From Nitrospinota bacterium (lineage in GTDB: Bacteria; UBA8248), in NCBI GenBank assembly GCA_029937135.1, contig JAPYQX010000143.1, positions 1-7,403 on the forward strand: a stretch of DNA of 7,403 nt. Direction: 5' to 3'. The translations under genes and the position numbers were made by a program. Each line of letters starts with the position of its first letter. The stretch's first letter is position 1. The notes beneath the pieces are model-generated. The model worked only from the letters and a program-made list of their open reading frames with translations, was not told the origin of the DNA and ran no database searches. Of this stretch, positions 1-5,020 are shown piece by piece.

Positions 1-1
1 C

Positions 2-145
2 GTCCCCGCTGCTGCTGCGGCCATATCGCGCCTCTCGGAGATGGCGACGGAACTAACCGAGTCAATTAGCGAAATAGATATCAACCCGCTCATTGCCACT
101 TCTGACAGCGCCGTGGCGGTGGATGTCAGGATGCGAAAGGCCTAA
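2..145 (+). CDS. C-terminal end of ATP-grasp acyl-CoA synthetase (ADP/NDP-forming type), partial
   Basis: Only the last 47 codons are present, open from the left edge and ending in TAA at 143-145. The peptide contains E-I-D-I-N-P-L-I followed about 14 residues later by A-V-D-V-R near the C-terminus. This is the characteristic ending of the ATP-grasp beta-subunit domain of succinyl-CoA synthetase-like and acetate/acyl-CoA ligase (ADP-forming) proteins, where the E-x-N-P segment helps bind Mg-ATP. Such enzymes interconvert an acyl-CoA and the free acid with phosphorylation of ADP or GDP; many bacterial homologues are large fused alpha-beta proteins. Fusion state and substrate cannot be seen here. 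It lies 51 bp upstream of two hot-dog dehydratase subunits on the same strand, consistent with one acyl-CoA operon. Confidence 0.75.
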   Translation, partial: VPAAAAAISRLSEMATELTESISEIDINPLIATSDSAVAVDVRMRKA

Positions 146-180
146 AATTCCCGGCCTGACGCCTTAAAAAGACAACCGAC

Positions 181-187
181 AAAGGAG
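181..187 (+). promoter_or_regulatory. Ribosome binding site of the first dehydratase subunit
   Basis: AAAGGAG lies 9 bases before the ATG at 197 and fixes that start. The 51-bp gap behind the synthetase stop shows no obvious promoter or terminator, which suits co-transcription. Confidence 0.7.
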
Positions 188-196
188 CCTGCCCCG

Positions 197-631
197 ATGA
201 CGAGCCGAATCACCCCCGAGGTCCAGGCCCTCATCGGCCAGACCCACGGCCCCTTCCGGGTCATCATCGAGGCCGGCGCCATCCGCAAATTCGCGGACGC
301 CATCGGCGACCCCAACCCCGCCTACCGTGGCCCGGACGCCGTCGCCCCGCCCACGTTTCCCACCACCTTTCGCCCCGAGGGCCCCTACCCGGACCTCCCT
401 GTGGACTACGGCGATGTGGGCCTTCATGCCTCCCAAACCTACGAATTCGACCGCCCTCTCCGCGCGGGCGACGAGCTGGACGTATCCTTCACCATCGTGA
501 ACATTTACGAAAAATCCGGCCGGAGCGGCGACCTGGTTTTCGTCGAACGAGAATACAAATTCACCGGCGCCGGTTCCAACGAGCGCATCGGCGGCGGCAA
601 ATGGGTCTCGCTCAGGCGGTTCGACAAATGA
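197..631 (+). CDS. FAS1-like/MaoC N-terminal hot-dog dehydratase subunit
   Basis: The 144-residue protein resembles the N-terminal MaoC-type dehydratase domain (the HadA/HadC-like, non-catalytic half of heteromeric 3-hydroxyacyl-CoA or -ACP dehydratases). Residues about 28-55 carry the family pattern: an alpha-helix with K-F-A-D-A-I-G-D-P-N-P-x-Y, then A-P-P-T-F-P. The second half (F-D-R-P-L-R-A-G-D-E-L, then a conserved V-x-x-I-Y-E-K-S-G-R) is the hot-dog sheet. The catalytic Asp-x4-His pair of hydratase-2 enzymes is absent, as expected for this half; the next gene supplies it. The stop at 629-631 is 10 bp before the GTG of the partner. The probable role is the structural and substrate-binding subunit of an (R)-specific enoyl-CoA hydratase acting on CoA thioesters in the cytoplasm. 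Substrate unknown. Confidence 0.85.
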   Translation: MTSRITPEVQALIGQTHGPFRVIIEAGAIRKFADAIGDPNPAYRGPDAVAPPTFPTTFRPEGPYPDLPVDYGDVGLHASQTYEFDRPLRAGDELDVSFTIVNIYEKSGRSGDLVFVEREYKFTGAGSNERIGGGKWVSLRRFDK

Positions 632-641
632 GGTTTCTATC

Positions 642-1043
642 GTGACCTATAAGGCCGGGGGCCCGCTTCCCGAAATCGTCAAGGCCCCCGTGACGAAAGT
701 TCAGTTCGTCATGTACGCCGGCGCGAGCGGCGACTTCAATCCCATCCACACCGACGACGAGGCGGCCAGGGAGCGCGGCCTCTCCGGCGTCATCGCCCAC
801 GGCATGCTCTCGATGGCCTTCCTCGGCCAGCTCGCCGAGAGCGCCTTCGAGGCCGGAAGCGTCCGCAAGCTCGAAGTCAATTTCCGGGGGATGATCAGCC
901 CCGGCGATGTCATCACGCTTAGGGGCCATGTCGCCGAGATTCTCGATGTTGACGGCCGCCCCCTTGCCCGCTGCGAGATCGAGGCCGTAAACGGCAAGGG
1001 CGATGTCGTCACGAAGGGGACGGTGGAAGCGTGGATGGGGTGA
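642..1043 (+). CDS. MaoC-like (R)-specific enoyl-CoA hydratase / dehydratase, catalytic subunit
   Basis: The 133-residue single hot-dog protein has the hydratase-2 signature A-S-G-D-F-N-P-I-H at residues 28-36, placing the catalytic Asp at 31 and His at 36, followed by a helix and G-V-I-A-H-G-M-L. This Asp/His pair performs syn-hydration of trans-2-enoyl-CoA to (R)-3-hydroxyacyl-CoA, or the reverse. The start is GTG at 642, with GAGG at 630-633 just upstream overlapping the previous stop; no better ATG exists before the motif. Together with the upstream subunit it forms the two halves of one dehydratase, an arrangement like mycobacterial HadAB or fused eukaryotic-type MaoC proteins. Beside an acyl-CoA synthetase, a role in degrading or modifying an acyl-CoA is likely. 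Its TGA overlaps the next ATG as TGATG. Confidence 0.88.
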   Translation: MTYKAGGPLPEIVKAPVTKVQFVMYAGASGDFNPIHTDDEAARERGLSGVIAHGMLSMAFLGQLAESAFEAGSVRKLEVNFRGMISPGDVITLRGHVAEILDVDGRPLARCEIEAVNGKGDVVTKGTVEAWMG

Positions 1044-1405
1044 TGGGCCGCCTGCGGATGTTTCTGACAACCTACGGGGAGGGGGGGCGCTCGGGGACGG
1101 TGCCCGTCTTCTTCCTCGCTCATGAAGGCAAGGTCTACTTCACCACGCTCAAGGCCACCCGCAAGGCCCGGCGCATAAAGAAAAACCCCCGCGTCACCGT
1201 CCGCTTCGGCGCCCGTTCCGCGCGGCCCATCGAGGGCCGCGCCGTCTGGGTTGAGGACCCGGCCCTGTATGACTTTATCCTCTCCCGCTACCGGCGGAAA
1301 TACTGGTTCCTCTCCCCGCTTTTCGTCCGGGCCCTGCGCCGCCGCAAAGAGAGCGGCGAGAGCGCGGCGGTGGAGATTGTGTTCGGGGAGGAGGCACAAC
1401 CCTAA
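1043..1405 (+). CDS. PPOX-fold (pyridoxamine 5'-phosphate oxidase-like) flavin/F420-type protein
   Basis: The protein is about 120 residues if started at the ATG at 1043, which overlaps the previous TGA as TGATG; an in-frame GTG at 1031 would add four residues inside the upstream gene. The pattern L-T-T-Y-G, then R-S-G-T-V-P-V-F-F, G-K-V-Y-F-T-T, and R-x-A-R-R-I-K-K-N-P-R-V-T-V is typical of small split-barrel PPOX-class proteins, many of them annotated as probable F420-dependent enzymes. The basic segment before N-P-R-V usually contacts the cofactor phosphate. Its cofactor (FMN, F420, heme or none) cannot be decided from sequence. Translational coupling with the MaoC gene suggests joint expression. 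The stop TAA at 1403-1405 overlaps the stop of an opposing small ORF. Confidence 0.8.
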   Translation: MGRLRMFLTTYGEGGRSGTVPVFFLAHEGKVYFTTLKATRKARRIKKNPRVTVRFGARSARPIEGRAVWVEDPALYDFILSRYRRKYWFLSPLFVRALRRRKESGESAAVEIVFGEEAQP

Positions 1406-1578
1406 CCGGCATTTTCCATATGATTCATCGAATAAAAATATTCTCGATCAAAAGGGCCGGAAGACGATGTTGGATGTCTTCCCGTGCGGTCTTTCGCGAG
1501 TTTGCGCGCCGCCATCCGGCTGGCCCCAAGCACCTCATCCGGCTCTCGAAAGGCGAGCCACCCCGCGTCCGGGGTCAT
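1402..1578 (-). CDS. Small ORF (58 codons) coupled to the VOC gene; hypothetical or gene remnant
   Basis: An ATG at 1578-1576 overlaps the TGA of the VOC gene as ATGA and has a strong Shine-Dalgarno stretch, GGAGGAAG, about 6 bases upstream, so initiation looks credible. The frame runs 58 codons to TAG at 1404-1402, filling the whole gap up to the convergent PPOX gene. The product begins M-T-P-D-A-G-W-L-A-F-R-E-P-D-E and has a basic middle (R-K-L-A-K-D-R). I do not recognise it. Codons are GC-ending for roughly the first 31, then turn AT-rich and atypical where an inverted repeat begins. It may therefore be the N-terminal stub of a longer lost gene. No membrane segment or signal peptide is seen. 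Confidence 0.4.
   Translation of the reverse strand: MTPDAGWLAFREPDEVLGASRMAARKLAKDRTGRHPTSSSGPFDREYFYSMNHMENAG
1446..1482 (-). terminator. Weak candidate terminator at the end of the - strand cluster
   Basis: Read on the - strand, GGAAGAC and GTCTTCC form a perfect 7-bp stem around a 10-base loop, followed after five bases by TTTT. The U-tract is short and displaced from the stem, so intrinsic termination would be poor. It sits inside the 58-codon ORF, which weakens either that ORF or this call. Confidence 0.25.
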
Positions 1579-2013
1579 GGTGATTCTTCCTCCGGAAACC
1601 CGGGCCCATCCGTGGCGAACTCGATGAGGAGATCCTCGGGACCCCGGAAATAGAGAGATTTGAAATAGATTCTGTCGATGATCTCCGAGTGGCCGATTCC
1701 CATTCCATTAAGGTGCTTTATTTGGGCCCGAAGCGCGTCTTCATCCTGGACCCAAAACGCCACATGGTGCATTCCGCCAGGACCGAGAGTGTTTCCGGGA
1801 AGGTCGGATATCTCAAAGAAGGTGACCAAAGTACCGGGCTGGCCTTTGTCGTCCCCGAAGAAATAGTGTTTTTGTTCGGGTTTGTCGAAGTTGTGGTCGA
1901 TTTTGACCAGCGAAATTCCGAGGACTTCATTGAAAAAGCGCACCACTTCGTCCATGTCCCGGGGTGACGAGGGTGAGATGGTGGAGGCCCTTGACGCGGG
2001 CGGGTTGGGTCAT
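1575..2013 (-). pseudogene. VOC superfamily (glyoxalase / extradiol dioxygenase fold) protein with one-base frameshift
   Basis: From the ATG at 2013-2011, preceded by GAAAGGAAACAGG, the frame opens with a VOC N-terminus (K-G-L-H-H-L-T-L-V-T) but reaches a stop after 28 codons. Removing one base from the C4G3 run (read on the - strand) at 1958-1964 joins it exactly to D-M-D-E-V-V-R-F-F-N-E-V-L-G and gives a 145-residue protein. That product has all three expected metal-ligand positions: His in the first H-H (11/12), His in G-M-H-H-V-A-F (82/83) and Glu in L-L-I-E-F-A-T-D (131). The ending Y-F-R-x-P-x-x-L-x-E-x-A-T-D-x-P-G-F resembles ring-cleaving VOC dioxygenases, but these are often two-domain and about twice as long. 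As given, only a fragment from an internal ATG (1955) could be translated without recoding. Decay and sequence error cannot be distinguished here. Confidence 0.8.
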
Positions 2014-2041
2014 GGGACCTGTTTCCTTTCAAATTTCCCTC

Positions 2042-2059
2042 ATTCGGCGTGAGCCGAAT
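2042..2059. repeat. Intergenic 7-bp hairpin between DUF5519 and VOC genes
   Basis: ATTCGGC, GTGA, GCCGAAT (+ strand) is a perfect 7-bp inverted repeat with a four-base loop. It lies 10 bases past the DUF5519 stop and 29 bases before the VOC start. No U-tract follows on either strand, so it is not a classical terminator; it may stabilise or segment the message. Confidence 0.5.
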
Positions 2060-2068
2060 CCGGGGAGG

Positions 2069-2548
2069 TCAGAGAAGGCCCGAATCAAGCTCGCCCCGGG
2101 CAAGGTCGTAGGATACCGACAGGATGTGGAGGATAATCTCCAGCTCCGCCTCGTCCCGGGGGCCGAAGACCATGACCGATGTTTGGGGGAGCGCCCCGGT
2201 GCGGACGAGAGGGTGCATCTCAATCCATCCTTTTTTAAGGAGGTCGCGGACCGACTCGAGGGGCAGCATGGCGTGCATGCTGCCGTCGTAGGGCGGGTGC
2301 ACGTGGGCGAACTCATTTCCCAGCATAAAGGCCTCCTTGCAGCCGCACACCTGATCGTCGTGCAGCCAGAGCGCCTCCGCGCCGGGCACCGAGATGATGC
2401 TGGGGCGGCGGTCCACGTGCGGAAAATCGAAGGCCCGCTCCTTCAGGCGGGCGTACATAGCCTCCGGCGGGTTCTGGTCCAATTGCTGGTGAGGCTGGCC
2501 CGGCGAAGTTTTTGGCTTTACGCCCGATCGAAGCGGCAACTCCTCCAT
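2069..2548 (-). CDS. Luciferase-domain (DUF5519) family protein
   Basis: The 159-residue protein starts at the ATG at 2548-2546, which has GGGGGAG six bases upstream. An in-frame ATG at 2629 would add a 27-residue Arg-rich extension but lacks a Shine-Dalgarno site. The order of motifs matches the small DUF5519 'luciferase domain' family: an N-terminal L-P-x-R-S-G, then P-H-Q-Q-L-D-Q-N-P-P, a P-S-I-I-S-V-P-G-A strand near residue 50, E-F-A-H-V-H-P-P-Y-D-G-S-M-H near 81-94, H-P-L near 112, and V-M-V-F-G-P-R-D-E-A-E-L near 125-136. The conserved His-rich segment is probably the functional site. The family name comes from a fold relation and does not show bioluminescence; its biochemical role is unsettled. 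It is separated by 55 bp from the downstream VOC gene. Confidence 0.75.
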   Translation of the reverse strand: MEELPLRSGVKPKTSPGQPHQQLDQNPPEAMYARLKERAFDFPHVDRRPSIISVPGAEALWLHDDQVCGCKEAFMLGNEFAHVHPPYDGSMHAMLPLESVRDLLKKGWIEMHPLVRTGALPQTSVMVFGPRDEAELEIILHILSVSYDLARGELDSGLL

Positions 2549-2850
2549 CGCGGTCTCCCCCTCTCGGCGGCCTATCCTTCTCCGGCGGTACCGGCTCCCG
2601 CGAGGACCGGCAGATCCGGCGGCCCCCATCCAAGCAAAAGAAGAATCTTGAATAATGCGGCAACCGGGGCTCCCGCCCTAATTCCGCATCGAGTGCTCAA
2701 AATTCCGGCTGTGTTCCCCGAATTGATCTCCTCAAGTCTAGCAGGAAACACGATGTGAGGCGCCGCTTCCTACGAAGCCACAGCCAGAAGGTGGCTTTGG
2801 GCCGGCAAGGCGGTGCCGGAGCGGAAAAAACCGCGAATTTCATCTTGCGA
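2549..2850. other. 302-bp intergenic stretch without a supported gene
   Basis: Between the second cupin's stop and the DUF5519 start I find no convincing gene and no clear promoter. The half next to the cupin carries three successive inverted repeats (separate entry). The half next to DUF5519 is GC-rich and lies in frame with that gene, ending in its Shine-Dalgarno site. Confidence 0.5.
2775..2834 (-). repeat. Three consecutive hairpins downstream of the second cupin
   Basis: Read on the - strand after the cupin stop: GCGG-T6-CCGC (2834-2821), CCGGCA-CCGCCT-TGCCGG (2819-2802), and AAGCCAC with GTGGCTT around nine bases (2797-2775). All stems are perfect. None is followed by a U-tract, so this is a candidate transcript 3' end or RNase barrier, not a standard terminator. 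Confidence 0.4.
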
Positions 2851-3258
2851 TTATTTTTTTCCTTTTTTTTGTTTTTTCATGAGAGCGGCGAGATTCCGTT
2901 GCTTTGTGAAGTGGGTATCCTGATGAAGATATCCCTCGAAGTTGTCCTTGCGGATGGGGCTGCAAGCCTCGAAGGCGACGGTATCCTCTAGGTATTCGGC
3001 CTGGTGCTCTACATGACTCGGGACATACCAGACATCGCCGGGCTTCAGGATTGCGACAGGCTCCTCCTCCGACTGCACGCGCACGCTACCGCTGAGCAGG
3101 CAAAATATCTGCTCCGCCTCGTGATGGTGCCGGACGGTGGCACCTCCCTTTTTGGCGTGGATGTAGCAAACCATAACGTGCTCGCCGCTCACGATCTTAG
3201 GTTCGACACCGGGAAAGGGAATTTTGGTCGGCAGATTGTCCCAGTTAGTTACGGGCAT
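2851..3258 (-). CDS. Single-domain cupin with lysine-rich tail
   Basis: The 135-residue protein starts at the ATG at 3258-3256, with AGGAG seven bases upstream. Cupin motif 1 is G38-x5-H44-x-H46-x3-Q50-x6-G57; Gln stands where Glu is usual, a common variation. Motif 2 is G74-x5-P80-x4-H85. The three His and Gln should bind a divalent metal. Small cupins of this type serve as dioxygenases, isomerases or sugar/acid-binding accessory enzymes, and sequence alone does not choose. The last residues are K-K-Q-K-K-G-K-K, encoded by runs of 6, 8 and 7 adenines, unusual in this GC-rich region. A promoter candidate lies directly upstream, so it may head its own transcript with DUF5519 and VOC downstream. 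Confidence 0.85.
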   Translation of the reverse strand: MPVTNWDNLPTKIPFPGVEPKIVSGEHVMVCYIHAKKGGATVRHHHEAEQIFCLLSGSVRVQSEEEPVAILKPGDVWYVPSHVEHQAEYLEDTVAFEACSPIRKDNFEGYLHQDTHFTKQRNLAALMKKQKKGKK

Positions 3259-3302
3259 ATTTTTTCTCCTCTCGCCTCGATTCTCGAATGATGTTTACCG
3301 GA

Positions 3303-3331
3303 ATTATGCGGTGCCGCTCACAATCCAGCAA
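3303..3331 (-). promoter_or_regulatory. Candidate sigma-70-type promoter of the second cupin
   Basis: On the - strand TTGCTG (3331-3326) and CATAAT (3308-3303) are separated by exactly 17 bases, about 45 bases before the cupin ATG. The -10 matches 5 of 6 consensus bases, the -35 only 3 of 6. The spacer contains ATTGTGAGCGG, identical to 11 bases of the left part of lac operator O1, and an imperfect palindrome GCGG-CA-CCGC, which may be a repressor site. Confidence 0.45.
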
Positions 3332-3375
3332 ATTCCGACTTTATTTCCCGTCCCCGGCGGCGATTTCGCCACTAT

Positions 3376-3418
3376 CCGGACTCTGACACCGGTTCACGCG
3401 GTAGGATTCAAGTCCCGC
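3376..3418 (+). other. tRNA-Gln(CUG)-like 3'-half fragment, not a complete tRNA
   Basis: Bases 3376-3392 read as an anticodon arm CCGGA-CTCTGAC-ACCGG with anticodon CTG after U33. Four of five pairs form and one is A-A. A five-base variable stretch follows, then GCGG, a 4-base insertion, A-TTCAAGT and CCCGC, resembling a T-arm. No matching D-arm or acceptor stem is visible. It may be a decayed tRNA or chance similarity. Confidence 0.2.
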
Positions 3419-3424
3419 CTCAAT

Positions 3425-4852
3425 CTACCGGACCTCGCTCAGGGCGGCCCGCCCGCCGGCCCGGCTTCGGCCGATGAACTGTCCGAAACCGGGTTTTTTC
3501 TCGAGCACCCCCTCGCGCGCCACCACCTCGCCCCGGACCAGGGTCATCTCGATTCTGCCTTTAAGATTCCTGCCCTCTAAAAGCGAGTAGTCCGAGTTCG
3601 TGTGCTGGTCCGCCGCGCGGACAACCGTTTCCCCGTCCGGGTCGATGACAACGATATCGGCGTCCGCGCCCGGGTGGAGGTTTCCTTTTTGAGGATGGAG
3701 GCCGAGAACCCGGGCGGGGAATTCGCTCGCGACCTGAACGAGCCGATCCAGGGAGATGCGCCCGGCGGCGGCGCCCTCGCTGTAGAGGACCGGCAGAAGG
3801 GTCTCGATCCCCGGCGCGCCGAAGGGAGAGTCGATGAAGGATGCCTCTTCTTTTTGGGCCTGGGTATAGGGGGAGTGATCGCTCCCGATAAGGTCGATAC
3901 AGCCATCCCGGACGCCTTCCCACATGGCATCGAGGTTCGGCCGGGCGCGAAGGGGCGGGGCCACCTTGGCAATCGCCCCCCGCTCGGCCACGGCGTCTTC
4001 GGTGACGGTGAGGTACTGGGGACAGGTCTCGGCGACGAGGTCCCTGCCGTCGGCCTGGGCGCGCCTGACCTCGGTCAGGGCGGCCGCCGACGTGACGTGG
4101 ACGATGTAGAGCGGACACCCGGCCATCGAGGCGAGATGGGCCGACCGGGCGACGGCCTCGGCCTCGATCTCGGGGGGGCGCGACCGCCGGAGGTACTCGG
4201 CCCCGTCTACCCCCTCGGCGATGGCCTTGTCCTCGAGATAATCGACCACCGGCCCGTTTTCGGCATGGACCAGGACGATACCTCCTACAGCGGCGACGCG
4301 CTCCATGGCGGCGTAAGTGTACTCGTCCGGGATGCACCGGCCCCGGCCCCGCTTGCGGTAGCCCATCATGACCTTGAAGGAGGTGACGCCGGCGTCCACG
4401 GCCTTGGGGATTTCAGCCAGATAGCCGAAGTCCTCGAAGATCCAGGCGTGTAGCGAAAAATCGGCCACGCAATCCGCCTCGCCCTCCTCGCGGCAGCGAC
4501 GGAGGGTGCCGAGCATGGATTCGTCCTCCTCGCCAGTGGCGAAGGCGACCATGGTGGTGACGCCGCCGTGGACACCGCTACGCGAGACATCGCCCAGGGT
4601 GTCGCATTGGGATGAAAAGGTCCGGAAGTGGACGTGGGGATCGACCGCGCCGGGGAGGATGATCTTGCCAGTCAGGTCCATCATCTCTCCGGTGGGAGGG
4701 GCCTCCTCGGCCGCGCCGGTCCAGGCGACGCGTCCGCCACGGATGCCGAGGGCGGCGGCGCGGGAGCCGCCGCCGAGAACGAACGTGCCGCCGGCGAGGA
4801 GCAGGTCGAGGGGAGGGTCGCCGGGAAGGTTGCTTGGACTCTGGGCCATCAT
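3425..4852 (-). CDS. Cyclic amidohydrolase, dihydropyrimidinase/hydantoinase-like
   Basis: The protein is about 475 residues, the normal length for D-hydantoinase/dihydropyrimidinase and allantoinase relatives. The full metal site is visible, numbered from the 4852 start: D-P-H73-V-H75-F-R; Lys160 in S-F-K-V-M-M, the lysine normally carboxylated to bridge two metals; His196 in L-V-H-A-E-N; His252 in Y-I-V-H-V-T-S; and Asp325 in G-S-D-H-S-P-Y. It should hydrolyse a cyclic amide, imide or ureide bond in the cytoplasm; the substrate is not deducible. AAGGAG at 4863-4858 precedes two tandem ATGs (4852 and 4849, spacing 5 and 8). The GTG at 4858 overlaps this site and is an unlikely start. The stop is TAG at 3427-3425. 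It follows the Gfo/Idh/MocA gene by about 170 bp. Confidence 0.9.
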   Translation of the reverse strand: MMAQSPSNLPGDPPLDLLLAGGTFVLGGGSRAAALGIRGGRVAWTGAAEEAPPTGEMMDLTGKIILPGAVDPHVHFRTFSSQCDTLGDVSRSGVHGGVTTMVAFATGEEDESMLGTLRRCREEGEADCVADFSLHAWIFEDFGYLAEIPKAVDAGVTSFKVMMGYRKRGRGRCIPDEYTYAAMERVAAVGGIVLVHAENGPVVDYLEDKAIAEGVDGAEYLRRSRPPEIEAEAVARSAHLASMAGCPLYIVHVTSAAALTEVRRAQADGRDLVAETCPQYLTVTEDAVAERGAIAKVAPPLRARPNLDAMWEGVRDGCIDLIGSDHSPYTQAQKEEASFIDSPFGAPGIETLLPVLYSEGAAAGRISLDRLVQVASEFPARVLGLHPQKGNLHPGADADIVVIDPDGETVVRAADQHTNSDYSLLEGRNLKGRIEMTLVRGEVVAREGVLEKKPGFGQFIGRSRAGGRAALSEVR

Positions 4853-4905
4853 GCGCACTCCTTCATGGAAGTCATCCTGAATTCCTTCGCGGAGAATTTG
4901 GGGGA

Positions 4906-4911
4906 ATTATA
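4906..4911 (-). promoter_or_regulatory. Possible -10 element upstream of the amidohydrolase
   Basis: TATAAT, read on the - strand, lies about 55 bases before the amidohydrolase start. No recognisable -35 hexamer sits at the right distance, although GGAC-C-GTCC (4920-4928) forms a short palindrome just upstream. It might allow expression separate from the oxidoreductase. Confidence 0.3.
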
Positions 4912-4939
4912 CGAGATAAGGACCGTCCTCGCCCGCGTG

Positions 4940-4999
4940 ATTTCCGCAACAAACAGAACAATTAGCAAGGCCATGAAATAGCGGAAATTTTGCGGCCTT
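4940..4999 (-). other. Interlocked inverted repeats; possible pseudoknot in the intergenic RNA
   Basis: ATTTCCGC (4940-4947) pairs perfectly with GCGGAAAT (4981-4988), and AAGGCC (4967-4972) pairs with GGCCTT (4994-4999). One arm of the second pair lies in the loop of the first and the other lies outside it: the topology of an H-type pseudoknot with 8-bp and 6-bp stems. A third pairing, CCGCAA (4944-4949) with TTGCGG (4990-4995), excludes both. It lies between the oxidoreductase stop (5021) and the amidohydrolase start. Confidence 0.35.
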
Positions 5000-5020
5000 A
5001 TCTTCACCCGCTGAAACCCC

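Noticed and set aside
701..1399. A 232-codon - strand open frame
   Set aside because: Antisense to the MaoC and PPOX genes, which are well supported; its translation shows no family pattern.
1964..2758. A 264-codon + strand open frame
   Set aside because: It overlaps DUF5519 in antisense; the opposite strand carries the conserved family motifs and a good start.
2697..2843. A 48-codon - strand ORF just after the second cupin
   Set aside because: Its ATG lacks a well-placed Shine-Dalgarno site, the product is Arg-rich and looks like a shifted non-coding frame, and it runs through three hairpins.
3376..3431. A functional tRNA-Gln gene
   Set aside because: No D-arm or acceptor stem pairs; the T-arm has a 4-base insertion; the anticodon stem has a mismatch; part of it lies next to and inside the amidohydrolase stop region.
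3602..4453. A 283-codon + strand open frame
   Set aside because: Antisense to the amidohydrolase, whose metal-binding motifs span this whole region; no ribosome site or known motif.
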